Part shown: piece by piece, positions 1 to 12,616 of the stretch | Numbering within the stretch: position 1 is the first letter of the stretch | How the letters are laid out: each line of letters begins with the position of its first letter | Source: Mangifera indica | Taxonomy: Eukaryota > Streptophyta > Magnoliopsida > Sapindales > Anacardiaceae | Assembly: GCF_011075055.1 (NCBI RefSeq) | Contig: NC_058152.1 | Coordinates: forward strand, 7,006,001 to 7,070,000 | Length of the DNA stretch: 64,000 nucleotides | Direction: 5' to 3' | The notes under the pieces: generated by a model | Told to the model about the DNA's origin: nothing | What the model saw: only the letters and a program-made list of their open reading frames with translations | Databases searched by the model: none | Made by a program: the position numbers and the translations under genes

Positions 1-491
1 CTACAAAGCATAAGAGAGATATCAGGGGTTTATATATGGGTTACCCATATCACTTAGGAATGCTATGTTATGACTGATGAAATAGCTCAAAACCATGATG
101 GATTGTATGTCCAAAGTAGACAATATCTTGACAATGGGTTAGGCGATTAGATGAGAGATATTACAAATGGTATCAGAACCGCTCTACATGTTCTCTTAAA
201 CAATAGTAGGACAAATCTTAATAAAGATGCTAAGCCTCGTAAGGGGATGTATATGACACATTTAGGCAAATCTCACATTGAAAATGTAGATACAGATGTT
301 GGGTTTATGTGTGTGCATCCCACATTGCTTATAGATGTTAAGTTGTGACTGGTTAAATAGTTTGTGAGCTCCTTAAGTTATCAAGATACATTTTAAGTTG
401 TAAAGTCTTGAAACAAAACTATGATGGAGTGTGTGTTTAAAGTGGATAATATCTTGATAATGGGTTAGATTATTAGACTAAGGATGTTACA
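1..491 (+). mobile_element. TRIM-like small LTR element, left end outside window
   Basis: Two direct copies of an LTR-like sequence end at about 165 and 491, roughly 325 bp apart. Both contain a diverged 'aagtrgayaatatcttgayaatggg' type block ending in a ttaca motif. After the first copy comes TGGTATCAGAACC (168-180), resembling a primer site for initiator Met-tRNA. The sequence between copies (about 140 bp) has no coding signal, so a terminal-repeat retrotransposon in miniature fits. The family is not named with certainty. The second copy abuts the next repeat at about 500. Confidence 0.45.
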
Positions 492-504
492 ATATGTCTC
501 TAGA

Positions 505-1530
505 ATGGTAAAATTGTGACAAGGGGATCAAATGACTAATCATGGGAACCCTATGACACATTAGATGACTATTCTAGAAATGTCCATAATTTTGATATTA
601 CTATAACCAAAGGCACAAGTAATAGTGATGAGATTATTATAGTGTTAAGCGATTCTATCAAAGATGTTAATAGTTCTCATATGTCGAAGTTGTTAGTAAG
701 TGACTTAGTGCAACACATGGGTGCACATTATAAACGTGTTTATCAGATAAACCTGACAAAAGCATTTCTAAACAAATGGTTACTTATGTTTATGGAAATA
801 AATTCTTTGACTCATGTGTACATGTAATCTTTAAACTTGAGGTCATTAGACCATTTTGTATAAAGATCGGTATAGTTTGACACTATCTAATATATTGTTG
901 TAACTAACATACCATAAAGATGGGGACTAGCCATATTAAGATTTGTATGAAAGCTATAGTGGATCAATAGAGGATTTGTCAATCACTGAGTATAAGAGGT
1001 GATATCTCACATGAAAATACTTAAAAATATTATAACCACTCAAATTTGTGGCCATTGTGGGATTAAGTCATAGCTTGGCTTGAGTCATTCAATTATTGAT
1101 ATGTATTAGTTCGTAACGAAGAGTTACTAAGATAAATATACATTTATATTTTAACCTCAAAAGATATCAATTGACGAAGGGATTGAATTGTATGCAATCA
1201 TATAATTGACAAAGCCTAGAGTTGTTTGTTGAGACTTTATCATTCAAGTGGCCATTATGCCTTGCTAGAGGCCAATCTTAGTCTATATCAAGATTCAACT
1301 TGAATTTGAACATTAACTATTCAATAAAAAGCTTATAGGTCACACAAATATATAAGTTGATTTAAACTCTAAGGTATTAGGTTATTTGGTAATAATCTTA
1401 GTGTGTATGGGGTGGTAGGAATTTTGGATCAAATTGGGCTTGTTCGATAGGAATGAATCAACTTAGTTTGATTTTCACTAAATTAGGAAGGAATGGTAAT
1501 GTGATATGAACGCTCATTCTTTTTAAGTTC
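505..1530 (+). repeat. Truncated copia-type LTR, plus orientation (family L, copy 1)
   Basis: This stretch is the reverse complement, with divergence, of 1556-2494 and of parts of 3785-5682 and 24257-26954. Landmarks are the block at 545-655 (mirrored at 2210-2330) and the block at 1325-1425 (mirrored at 24740-24840). The expected TGTTAGGG start is missing, so it is truncated at its 5' end. It has no believable coding sequence: the ORF at 642-827 is not conserved among copies. Confidence 0.7.
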
Positions 1531-1555
1531 AATTGTCAATAAATAATTCTCACAT

Positions 1556-2494
1556 TTAAGTTCAATTCAAATTCTTTATTATTGTGAGTTATAAGCTTTT
1601 TATCGAACCAATAGTGTCTAGATTTGATTCAAATTTGAACACAAACCAAGATTGGCTTTTAGCAAAACATTATAACCACCTGGATGATAAAGTGTCAGTA
1701 GATATCTCTTAAGGTTTTACAACATTATAATTACATGCAATTTAATCTTTTTATCAACCAATATGGATTACGCTATAAACTAATCTTACTATAACCACTG
1801 ATTCAAGCAGTCATGGGTGTTATTCTGTATTCTCATATAAGATATCTTCTTTTGTGCTCAGGAATGATGAATCTTTTATTGATCAATCATAATCATAGCC
1901 TCTATGTATCTTGTGATATGATTGATTAATACCTTTATAGATACCCCAATTATGATGGTATGTTAGATAATATCAAACTATACTAATCCTTACATGAAAT
2001 GGGCCAGTGACCTCAAGTCAAAGGATCACATGGAACTATGACGTTTAGAGGATTTATTCCATAGACACTGGAGTAATCATCCATATGCATATCCTCTGTG
2101 GTTGGGTCAATCTGAGACCACACGTCTACAAAGTGCACCTATATGTTATACCAAGCTGTTTACAACAATTTTGATATGTGAGAACTATCATCACTTTCAA
2201 TAAGGTCACTTAACACTATAATAATCTCATTATCATTACATGTGCCCTTATTTATTGCAATGTTAGAATTATGAAAATATTTAGAATGACCACTTAATAT
2301 GCAAATAGGGTTCCCACGATTAGTCGCCTAATCCCTTTATCATAATTCTACTATTCTGAGAGCATGTTATTCATATTATCATATAATTAAACACATATGA
2401 ATAGAATAACAATAAATTTTTTTTATTAATGATTAATATAAAATTATATTGAGTAATATCAAGTGCGATTGACTCTAGGGCACCTACCCTAACA
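1556..2494 (-). repeat. Copia-type LTR, minus orientation (family L, copy 2)
   Basis: Inverted relative to copy 1 and nearly adjoining it. On the plus strand its right edge reads ccctaaca (2487-2494), the complement of the TGTTAGGG start shared by the family. Its other end is missing compared with the longer copy at 3785-5682. The shared segments diverge by point changes and small gaps, so this is an old pair and not a recent palindrome. Confidence 0.7.
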
Positions 2495-3139
2495 CATTGG
2501 TGCATCTAAGTGTTGTGCACTTATACCTTAGATAATTTGGAGGAAGTACGCTTGAGACTTGACTAAAGGGTGATTGTACATATGAAAAACCATTACGTAT
2601 GCCTAAGCATAACTAGGTGTACACTTGTGCTTAAAAGAAAAAGTACGATTGTGACTTGGTTATGTATTTTGATTAAGAATTAAAACTCATTAAGGTGTTA
2701 AGATATACCTAAGAGGTAGAAACCTTAGAGGATGATTAGATATGATCATGAGAGAAACCTAGGTAGAGATAGAATAAGCTAAAGAAAAATCTGAGAAAGT
2801 TTTGAGAAATTAGGTATTTGTATTGATTGAGTATCTTAATGAGATATGATATGAGTTGATACCTATAAGACATAGATGATAAGATTATAGGCTAATTAAG
2901 AGAGTACTCATGACCTAGGAAACCTATAGATAGGGTAAAGTTTGTCGATTTATGTGTTTCCATAGATAGAGAGATAATTGCTAAGACAATATGTCTGTTG
3001 ATTGGCCAAAAATTACTAAGACATAAATTCTGAGAATTAAGGTCTATAAAATGATAAATCAAGACTAGAAGCCTGTCAATTAGTAATGAAATAGGACAAC
3101 CAAGACTAAAAAGCCTAGAGAATGGTCACAAGAGTGGGT
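2495..3139. other. Unassigned AT-rich sequence between LTRs
   Basis: About 645 bp with no ORF above background, no tandem repeats and no recognised domain. It lies between the end of an LTR of family L and the TGTTAG start of the SIRE-like LTR at 3140. It may be old flanking DNA. Confidence 0.4.
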
Positions 3140-6100
3140 ATGTTAGTTCTTTTATGTTAAACCCCTAAGTGTTTTTGATAATGATAAAAACAAAAGTTAA
3201 AATGTTTATTAATATCCAAATACTGTGTTAAAAATATTGCCAAATGGACACAATTTGAAAAATGTAAAAACAGGACATGCACGCTCATGTGTCACAATTG
3301 GACACTCGTGTGTTTTCCATTTTACAGGTTAGTATGAGGAGAAAGTCTTTGTACATTCGTCCCTGTTTAAGTTAAAGAGAATTCAATGCAGTCAAGTGTA
3401 GAAACATTACACATGCCCATGTGTTGAATAACATACACTTGTGTATATTTGGGAAAAGACTTATAAGGAGTTTTCCTCATTCAATCTTGTCGTGCTTTAT
3501 AAATAAATTAAAAGGTGAAAACCATGAATGCCCATTCATAAGCCAAACACGCCTATGCATATGCAAAAATTCATGCATTTGCATTCTCGTTTGTTTCTTT
3601 ATTCAATTCCTTATTCATGGCTTTTGGAATCCTAAAAGAACTTCAAACATAAAGAAAGGAACAACTATGTTCTTTAAAGGAACATCCATTAGAATGTATA
3701 TTAAGAAGAAAATTCGACCACTGGGAGCTCTAACTGAGGTTGACCTTACTTAAAAAAAGAAGAAAAACAAGTTAGGGATGCTCATGTTGTAAGGTTTTTA
3801 GGGTACCAATAACTAACAGTGCAATGAAATTTAAAATTAAAAACTAAAACAATCTTGAAAAACCTAGTTAGGATACCCATTTTAAACATAGTAATCATGA
3901 AACATGTAAAACACTCATACGGTGTTTTAGAATTTTATCTACATTGATAGCTTCTTTAATCTTCACTTGGCTTGAGAAAGTACATTCACAAGGCGAAACT
4001 TGGTATCAATGTAGAACACAAACATGAAAATAGAAATCCAGGTAAAAAGATTATTAGGGCTCTTAACTAGAATCACCATTCACAGTTAAAGGAGAAAATA
4101 TAGAACTAGTAGTTAGGGTTTTGTGTTTTATGTATATTTATTATTTTTATACGAAACATCATGCCTTATACATATATGTAGGTATTCGAGCATGGCTAGA
4201 ATTACAAGCATGTATGACACTCTCAATACACAAATGCATTGTTGGCATGAAAGATTGTCTAGTTGGCATTTATCAGGATATTTACAATGTCAGTATTACT
4301 TATGTGTATCAATTGGTATGGCCAGGGCTTGTATACTGGTACACACAGATATGCCAATTGGCATGGCTACAAACTTGTATGGCTGGCATACATATTTGTG
4401 TCGACCAACATGTTTTATTACAAAGTGCCAGTCATCATCATGTATTTGCATGGCTAACACCTCTCTCACCAAGTGCATGGTTAGCACTTCATTATGTCAT
4501 GGTCAAATTGAGTCTTCTCAACCTACTGGACAAACCTAGTCTATTCGCGGTCTCTCTCTCTGTCTTCTTTGAATACTAGGATTGTCAACAAATAATCTAG
4601 TCTTTTGAGTTTGATTCAACTTCTTTATGTGCGTGACCCATAAGCTCTCTATTAAGCTAGTAGTATTCGAATTCAGGATGAATCTAGAGAATGACCAAAA
4701 TTGGCATCTAGTAAAGCATCATGGCCACCCGAATTATAGAGTATTAGCAAACATTTTTAACTTTTACAACATCATAGTTACGTGCAATTCAATCTTTTCA
4801 TCAACTAATATCTTTTAAGGTTAAGACATAGAAATATGTTTATCTTAGTAGTTCCTTGGTATGAACTGATACATATCAATGAATAACATGGATTAGGCTA
4901 CGACGTCATCCCATTATGTCCACAGATTCAAGTATTCATAGATGTCATTCAGTATTCTTATATGAGATATCTTCTCTTGTACTAAAGAGTGATAAATCAT
5001 TTATTGATCTATTATAGCTTTTATGTATCTCATAATATGACCAATTACTATCTTTATAGTTACCTAAATTATGGCAGCACAATGGATAATGTCAAATCAT
5101 ACTAATCTTTACACGAGATATTTTGATGACCTTAAGTCAAATGATCACATGCACCCACAGTATTCAAAGGATTTATTTTATAGACACTAAAGCAACCATT
5201 CATATGGATATCATTTGATCAGATTAGTCTGATAGACACGTGTACAACATACACTAATTTGTTATATCAAACTATTTGTAACAACTTCAATACATGAGAA
5301 CTTTTACCACTTTTGATAGGGTCACTTAACACTATGATAATCTCATCATCATTGCATGTGCCCTTATTCATTACAATGTGGGATTATGGACATTTCTAGA
5401 ATAACTACATAATGTGCACATAGGGTTCTCACCATCAGTCATTAGATCCCCTTTTCACTGTTCCATAATTCCAAAGACATGTTATTCCTATGATATATAA
5501 ATAAACAACATATATCAGATTCCCTTTTCACTGTTCCATAATTCCAAAGATATGTTATTCCTACGATCATATAAATAAACAACATATAAATTGAATAATA
5601 ATAAATCCTTTTATTAATGATTAACATAAAATTATATCTACAAATGTCAAATTCGATTGGCTCTAGTATAGTTACCCTAACACGTGCATCATGCTTTTCC
5701 ATCAAGAAAATGTCTCTTCCAAAGCTCAGCATATACAAAATCCTATCTAACAGTCATATTAGCTATTCCAGCCATCTAAGACTATAAATTAAAAATTTTA
5801 TAAGTTAGAAGTTGTATTCAACCACACTTAGGTAAAAACCTAGATAAACTATTGTATTGGACTCAATCTTAAATCAACTAATGTAACTGAGTGAAATCTA
5901 TAACAAGGGGATTATTTACGAGTAAAACTTTAAGCCAGTTATTTAAAGAAGTGGACGTAAGAGGCTGGAAAGAAAAAACTTCAAACCACTATAAATCTTA
6001 AGCCTGTTAGTTCCTTACTCATTCTTTATGCATTATATTTTGTATTGTGTGCTTTTGATAAATTGTTGAGTATTACTTATGCATAACTATTTTGTTAAAA

Positions 6101-6212
6101 TTGCTTGTGTGATTTTCCTTCATTAATGTTTGTTTAAAAGATTTAATTTGTTTCAAAATTTTAAATAATCCTATTCACCCCACTAGGATTATTATCCATT
6201 AAGGGTTTTTCA
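3140..6212 (+). mobile_element. 5' LTR of SIRE-like Ty1/copia element, split by a nested LTR
   Basis: The LTR starts TGTTAG at 3140 and ends in CA at 6212, directly before a Met-tRNA primer site. Two pieces, 3140-3784 and 5683-6212, carry sequences like SIRE/Maximus-type LTRs: a 'tttttgataatgataaaaac' block near 3173 and a 'cctattcacccc' block near 6170 just before the gag leader. The middle (3785-5682) is an inserted LTR of another family. Without it the LTR is about 1.18 kb. Lineage assignment is from motif resemblance only. Confidence 0.6.
3785..5682 (-). mobile_element. Solo copia-type LTR (family L, copy 3) nested in the SIRE-like LTR
   Basis: On the plus strand it runs from tgttgtaagg (3785) to ccctaaca (5682), so the LTR reads on the minus strand from TGTTAGGG to CA. 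It aligns with 24257-26954 over most of its length: the first 130 bp match 24257-24400, and 4620-5000 matches 24800-25160. No primer site or internal coding sequence adjoins it, so it is a solo LTR. The 5-bp flanks (gctca and cgtgc) do not match, so the target duplication has decayed or an edge is off. A near-exact 70-bp direct duplication lies within it (about 5453-5585). Frames open at 4121-4579 are not coding by any sign I can find. Confidence 0.7.
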
Positions 6213-6214
6213 AT

Positions 6215-6226
6215 TGGTATCAAAGA
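6215..6226 (+). promoter_or_regulatory. Primer binding site (initiator Met-tRNA) of the SIRE-like element
   Basis: TGGTATCAAAGA lies 2 bp after the LTR end (CA at 6212) and matches the 3' end of plant initiator methionine tRNA (TGGTATCAGAGC type) with changes expected of an old copy. Confidence 0.7.
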
Positions 6227-6281
6227 CTAGACTCTAGGTTGCAAAATCTAACCATTTTTAGAGTTTAAGATCCAATTTATA

Positions 6282-7889
6282 ATGGCTAGCACATATACCT
6301 TTGTTTTGCTGAAGGACATAACATTACAAGACCACTATTATTTTATGGGTCAAACTACCATATATGGAATATTAGGATGAAACTTTACATTTAATCAGTA
6401 GATTATAAGTTGTGGAGAATCATAGAAAATGATGACCTTATGCCTAAGGACCCTAGGACAAATTTGCCTAAAACTAAAAATGACTATGATGAGAAAGATG
6501 AAAAATTAATGAGTTTAAATGCAAGAGCTATGAATATGTTGTTTTGTGCTTTAAATTCAGTTGAATTTAATTGTGTTTCCTTATGTGAATGAGGTTAAAA
6601 GATATGGCTATCCTTTATACTACTCATGAAAGAACCCATCAAGTAAAAGAGTCTAAAATTAAGCTCATTATCTGGGAATATGAGCTATTCGAAATGAAGT
6701 AGGAGGAAAACATAACCGACACGTATAAAAGGTTCTCAAACTTGGTTAATAATCTTAAATGACTTGGAAAGAAGTTTGAGACTATCAAACTTGTTAAGAA
6801 GATTCTTCAATCATCACCAAAATCTTGGAACATAAAGGTAACCATAATCAAAGAATCAAAAGATCTCAGCAAAATAGGCATGGATGAGCTTATTAGAAGT
6901 CTATTTACTTATGAGACGAAGAGAAAGCCTAAGAAGGAGGAGACCAAACCAAAGAAAAATCTCACCTTGAAAATGGAAAATGAAGAAAACGATTCCTTAA
7001 AGGATTAGGAAGACATGAGTCTTCTTGTAAGGAAATTCAACAAATTCCTTTCAAGAAATAAAGGAAATAACTTCATGAAATCAAAGTATAAAGAGGATAA
7101 TGATGATGAAATCATATTCTATAAATACAAGAAACCTGATCATATCTAATAAGAGTGTCTTTAACTTATAAAGAGAAAGAATGACAAGAAGTTCAAAAAG
7201 AAGGTGTTTACAGGCATTTGGAATAGAAGCAATAATTCAAGTAATGAAAGTGAGTTAGAGTCTAAGAGAATAAATCTCTACTTCATGGCCATGAGTGAAT
7301 TGAAGAGAGAGGATTGCAATTCTAACTCTTACTTATTTAATGAATAAGAAGCATTTGATTATCTAATGGATGAATATAAATAAATGTGTACTAAAAATAA
7401 ATTATTAAGGAAACAATTGACATGCATTAAAAATGATTATGAAAATCTCATGAAATAGCATGCTAAAATTAAAAAATGTTTGAATTGATTAAAAAAGAAA
7501 AGATTTTAGTATCAAATGATTTAAAAGGCCCTATGAACAAAAATGATGCAATAAGGAAGGAATGATCTAAATCAAATGAGATTTTAGAAAAATTCAAGAT
7601 AGACACAAAAAGGTTAGATGAGATGCTTGCATCTTAAAAAAATGAATTAAATAAAAAAGGCCTAGGTTATGATAAAAGTAATCTTTTGGTTAAATCATAT
7701 AGGCCACTATAAAATTGTCATTTATTGCATTTAAAATGTAAATTTTGTGCTTACATTGGACATGCTATTGGAAAATGTCTTATTAGAAATGACAAACCAT
7801 TCAAAATCTGAAAGGTTTAAGTTCCTAAAGGGACATTGAACACTAACCTAGGTGGACCCAAGACTATTTGGGTACCAAAGAATTCTTGA
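6282..7889 (+). pseudogene. Ty1/copia Gag (SIRE-like), degenerate
   Basis: Translation starting at the ATG at 6282 follows the copia Gag (UBN2 / DUF4219 type) pattern: a Tyr-x-x-Trp-Asn region, then 'LWRIIENDD' near 6410, 'NARAMNMLFCALNSVE' near 6517, 'VKESKIKLI' near 6645 and 'MDELIRSLFTYE' near 6882. A damaged CCHC zinc knuckle follows near 7110, and a second one (Cys-x2-Cys...Gly-His...Cys) near 7740, ahead of a closing 'IWVPKNS' and stop at 7889. In-frame stops (for example at about 6704, 6762, 7006) and frameshifts make it non-functional. Gag would form the cytoplasmic particle that packages element RNA. No protease, integrase or RT follows, because the element is cut off by other insertions. 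Confidence 0.75.
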
Positions 7890-8491
7890 ATTTCTTTGTA
7901 AATGTGTCTTGTAACATTGAAGACCAAAGATTATCAAATGAGTAGCTACACAAGGTAATAATTCCAAAATAGAGATAGGTGAGGTTTAAGACAAACAAAA
8001 AATTAAATCTCTTTATAAGAGCTTGAGATGATCAACGTACTATAAGTATGTACCTAATCCTTTCAAATTGAGAACCATGTGATTTGAATTGGTTGAGTAT
8101 GTGAATATATAAATTTGTTCGATTTTTTTTTTTGAAAATTGATTATCTTATGACCTTTCATGAAATTGGTTGGATGATGTATTTGAATCAGTCAAGTGTG
8201 CTTGATTGAATGATTCCATGTGTATCCTAATTAACATATATGATTATGTGGATATTTGTTATGTCTTACATGCTTGCATATTTATATGATTGGTAGGTTT
8301 TCATTTTTAGTATAGTTTTTGGTTTGTTGACATATATGTGATCTTTGATTTTTGTTTGCATAATTGTGTTTAATACTTATTGTGAAATCAAGTTGAATCG
8401 ATCTGAATTTGTGTTTGAAATTGATCAAAACTTGACTTATAAAAATATTCCTAAAAAACAATCAAGATATCTAAGATTTATATCTTGCAGT
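7890..8491. other. Post-gag sequence of the SIRE-like element, no readable gene
   Basis: AT-rich sequence between the end of the Gag remnant and the gypsy LTR at 8492. I find no protease or integrase motifs. It probably belongs to the SIRE-like element or its target. Confidence 0.35.
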
Positions 8492-8509
8492 TGATGTGAA
8501 CACTATATA

Positions 8510-11500
8510 TAGGCATGTCAATAGGTTGGGTCAGGCCCTATGCCCATATAGTAATGGGCCTTTAGGTCGAGCCAACCCATTGACTTGTGAAGGCCTAAGA
8601 CCTGACTCTATATATATAGGGTCAGACCTGGCCATTTAAACAATATTTTTAAAAAATTTTTAATTAAAATTTTTAAACACAAATTTTTTTCAATTATTAA
8701 AATCGAAAATAGTAGCCCGAATATTTTATTTATAATCTCTCACTTGTGGTGGAGAAATATTGTGGTTACATGATGAAAAATATTATAAATTTATAATATA
8801 GTATAAATAAATTAATTTGCATACTGTATAAATCACAAAATATAAATATAATATATATATTATATCATTTACCTACTCATCTTCAACTTCTAAAACTCTG
8901 AATTCTTTGAAGATATCTTATGCCACACAATTTTCTATTTTGAAATCAAATTTGACCTAATCCTTCATACACATTATCGCTTTGATCATGTTTGAGTGTA
9001 AATTAGATCGCCTATCATCTAGCACGCACCCATCTATACTAAAAACAGATTTTGAAGCTACAGTTAACACTGAAGGTGTTAATAAATCTCGGGTATAGTA
9101 GTAAGCACAAGAAAAGTTTTTGCCTTTTTTTTCCACCATGCTAAAACATCTAATTTTTCAGCATTATATTTTTGAAAAATTTATGGATAATGGTCAATAT
9201 GATATAATTATAAAACTGACTATAATTTGTACTTTGACTGGCAGGTTTTGTACCTTTGCATCAAAGAGACCATATGCGCGACTTTTTATTGTCTGAACTA
9301 TCAAAACTTACCTCTGGTATAGAACTTTTTCCAATCCTTCGATATTTTTATTTATAAATACTATAAATATCAAGTAAACAATCTTGAACATATTCAATAG
9401 AATTAACATTGCCATTAATTGACAAATTTTCATTAATAACATCAAATAAATTTCGTAATCCATTAGTTTTTGCCCTAGGATCTAAAACAGAAATGTAGAA
9501 TAAAGTAAAGAAATTTCACTCCAATATTTTTAAAATTTTTGTTCTATTTACATAAATATATTCTAGAAGTATGATAAGAGTGATGATACTTACGTTCATT
9601 AAAAATATCACTTATTTCTGCTATACTATATATTATTGAACAAGTTATTGGATAATACACTTTTGAGCAATGATTTGTGGCTATCTTCAATGCCTCTAAT
9701 ATGTTCATTAAAGCCATAGCTATCTCCTAATCTTGATCTGTAAAAAAAAAAGATCTGTCGAATCTTTTGGTTGAGTATTGAAGTATCGTGTTATAGGAAC
9801 TTCATATCCTTCGCACTCTTTCAACATAAGGTATGTTGAATTTCACCTAGTTTTAGTATCTATTTTTAATTTTTTTCTTCTAAACCCTATTAATTTACAT
9901 AATTGATGATATACTTGTACTCGTGATTGAGATGATAAAATGTATGCAATGACATATTTAATTACTTGTAAATGTTTTTTAACCAAACTCAAACATTCTT
10001 GAGCTATTAAATTAATAATATGACATGCACACCTAATATAAAATATTTTTACATTAAATGGAGGAAATAAATGATTATAAATATATTCAATAACTTTATC
10101 ATTATTTTTGGCATCATGAAAAATAATTAAAAAATAGAATTATTAATTTTATATTCTTTAAAACTATTTGCTAATGTACGATAAATTGTAAAACAATCTT
10201 GTGGGTATTTTAATTTCTAAATGCAATAATGTTTTTGCATAACTACTAATAAAAATTAATATAATGGGTAGTTACACAAAGATACTTTATATGTTGATTT
10301 GTAACAATATATAAATCATAAGTTATTGAAATAACGTTATTAAAATTACTTAATTCTTCAATAATTTTTAATTTTATTAATTCATAATTTCTCAAGATGT
10401 CTGACTTAAGAGTTGACATAGGAATTCTTCTAAATGCTGGTTGAATATTATTTTGCATTATCCATTCCAAAATTTCCTCTTTTGCATAATTAAAAGGTTG
10501 ATTAGAAACAACTACATACCTAGCCATGTAGTCATACATCTTCATTTGGTTGTATAAGAAAGTTGACATTTCTCCCATGTGTCTAAAACTACTTGGACCT
10601 CTTATTGAATGGGCACTAAGACCAATGGACTGCGATTGAGTGAATGCAATTTGTTTTTATCTTCTGAGCTCATATGGAATTTTTTTACAGTAATCAATAA
10701 TGTGTTGGCGAAGATGTCCAGTCCTACTTATATTTGCACATGTCAAACAAGAACCATAATGTTTACATACTACTCGACGAATTAATTTTCCTTTTATTAT
10801 TTCCTCTATTTAATCGAAGTGCTCTTACACCATTGACGTTTGTTTTCTTTTTCTCTCTGTCGAATAATGTGAAATTATACTTTTACCACTTTCATTTGTT
10901 GGTGCTCCACCTATTCCACCTTATGCATCATTAATAATATCATTAACACCAATATGATAATATTCAAATGGACTAAATTCATTTGACATTGGATCCATTT
11001 GTAATATTTTGTAATGATAAAATTAAAATAAAAAATGAAATTATAAATTGAAAATGTAGATAGTTTCACAAAGAGAGTTGATGAGAGAAAATGATATTGG
11101 AAATATAATGAAAAAATTGAGATTGAGAGATTGAAAAATTGAGAGATTTGTAGATAAAATTGAAAATGAAGAAAAGTTGAATTGGTTTATATAGAGAAAA
11201 ATAAACAAATTAAAAAAATTAAACAAGTAGTCATTGAAAAAGCCAACGACTTCTGCCACAAAGATAGAAGTTGTTGCTTCTGTCTCAGGAGAAACTTGTG
11301 GCAGAAGCCTTAATTGCTTTTGCCACAAGTAAGCAAATACATATTTTTTAATTTTTATTTTTTTACACAGTGTCACATAATACTAAAGCCTTAAGCCCGA
11401 CCCGACAAGCTTATGGGTCTGGCCTAACAAGCTACAGTATCGAGCTAGGCCTTTTCGTGTCGAGCTTCATTTTTATGTTTTAAGTGAGGCCTCTATTTGG

Positions 11501-11522
11501 CTTGACCTAATTGACGTGTCTA
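8510..11522 (-). mobile_element. hAT-superfamily DNA transposon
   Basis: The ends are imperfect 13-bp terminal inverted repeats (TAGGCATGTCAAT on the left, TAGACACGTCAAT read inward from the right; 11 of 13 identical). They are flanked by an exact 8-bp target duplication ACTATATA (8502-8509 and 11523-11530), the duplication size of hAT elements. Subterminal regions are rich in GGCC/GGGTC-type words at both ends, as in many plant hATs. It inserted 10 bp into a gypsy LTR: the intact sister LTR at 14012 shows the empty site. The encoded transposase is broken, so any later mobility would need an enzyme from elsewhere. Confidence 0.92.
8957..10998 (-). pseudogene. hAT transposase (zf-BED type), degenerate
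   Basis: Read on the minus strand from an ATG at 10998. The N-terminus is about 25 residues, then a zf-BED-like segment near 10800-10680 (Cys-Lys-His-Tyr-Gly...Cys, later His-Leu-Arg-Gln-His). Next is 'MARYVVVSNQPFNYAKEE' at about 10524-10470 and 'ITYDLYIVTNQHIKYLCV' near 10330-10280, the usual start of the RNase H-like core with an Asp. The middle (10240-9400) is full of stops but keeps 'FFTDQDxEIAMALMNILEA' near 9740. The C-terminal dimerisation domain is well kept at 9090-8957 ('RDLLTPSVLTVASKSVFS', 'VLDDRRSNLH'). The family uses this domain to assemble the transposase and cut-and-paste DNA in the nucleus. Multiple stops and frameshifts rule out a working protein. Confidence 0.85.
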
Positions 11523-11530
11523 ACTATATA

Positions 11531-12588
11531 CCAATATGACACCCATAGTCAATATTTAAAATCACAACCACAAAAAAGATTAAAACATGTTTATTAGGAA
11601 AACCTTGACCGGATGATTATAAACAATCACGAACTAAAGGTATAAAATGTCACTCCTAAAAACAAGTTAAGAAGGTGAGAGATAAGTCAAGTTTGATTGA
11701 CACAAATATTAGCTTGATAATATCGCAGAGTTTGTAAAAGAACAAAAAGAAAAGTTTTCTTTTTTTCATTCAACAACCAAAGATAGTTGTGTAGTTTATG
11801 GTTACACAACTCTTATATAGGGAAAAAAAATCCTAAACCAACTAGGATATAACTAATCTTAATAAAACCCTAAATCAAACAAATGAGCTTAAGTTAAAAT
11901 AAGATTTTAGCCAAAAACAAACATAAGAAGAACTAAATAAAAACTCAGTATAATTAAACATAATTTAAGTATAATTTTAGGTGCAAAACATAGCCCCTAT
12001 ATAGAGATTATAACTGTTACCTCCAGTTGCATGACCCACAACAAATTAAGCCCAAATTGTGCATCCCTCTTTTGTGTTTTTGCCTAATTGCCCTCAATCT
12101 TGATATTCTTAGGCTTCAATGATGTTTTTTAAGCTTTTGTGACTCCTCCAAGCTATCCAAATCTTGTTGCGCATGATACTTGGCCCAAATATCCTTGTTT
12201 AGCCCAATTAGTGCTTTTTTTATCCTCCTAGCTTTGGCCATTGTCATTGGTCCACTATTGATGCATAAAGGATCATTAGAGTGTTGCTTCTAATTGCATG
12301 ACCCATAACAAATTAGGACCAAATCACGTATTCGCCTTTGTGTTTTGGCCTAATTGCTCTCAATGTTGATCTTCTTGGATTTGAATGATGTTTTTAAGCC
12401 TTTGCGACTCTTCTAAGTTGTCCAAATTGTGTTGCACATGAAACTAGGCCCAAATATCTTTAACTAGCATAATTAGCGTTTTTTTCACCCTTTTAGCTTT
12501 GGCCCTTGCCATTGGTCTAGCATTGATGCATAAAAAATCATCGGAGCAAATTTATCATTCTTCATGATTATTACATTGATTTCCATCA
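11531..12588 (-). repeat. Gypsy 3' LTR (main part) with internal tandem duplication
   Basis: Matches the upstream LTR 14012-14821 along its length but is about 266 bp longer. The extra length is a tandem duplication: about 12017-12283 is repeated as about 12284-12550, each containing 'gcatgaccca(c/t)aacaaatta' and 'gcttttgtgactcctcc'-like blocks. The sister LTR has only one copy, so the duplication arose after insertion. The first 18 bp of this LTR lie on the far side of the hAT element at 8492-8509. Confidence 0.8.
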
Positions 12589-12606
12589 TTCTCTCTCTCC
12601 TCAAAA
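12589..12606 (-). promoter_or_regulatory. Polypurine tract of the gypsy element
   Basis: On the minus strand a GAGGAGAGAGAGAA-type purine run directly precedes the TGATGG start of the LTR. This is the site from which plus-strand DNA is primed in LTR retrotransposons, and it confirms the element's minus orientation. Confidence 0.8.
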
Positions 12607-12616
12607 TGATTTGTTC

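Noticed and set aside
4121..4579. 152-codon open frame inside an LTR
   Set aside because: Three overlapping frames and an antisense frame are open here, the composition follows local bases, and the other LTR copies of the family do not keep it.
3780..5687. Target duplication around the nested LTR at 3785-5682
   Set aside because: The 5-bp flanks gctca and cgtgc do not match, so none is claimed.
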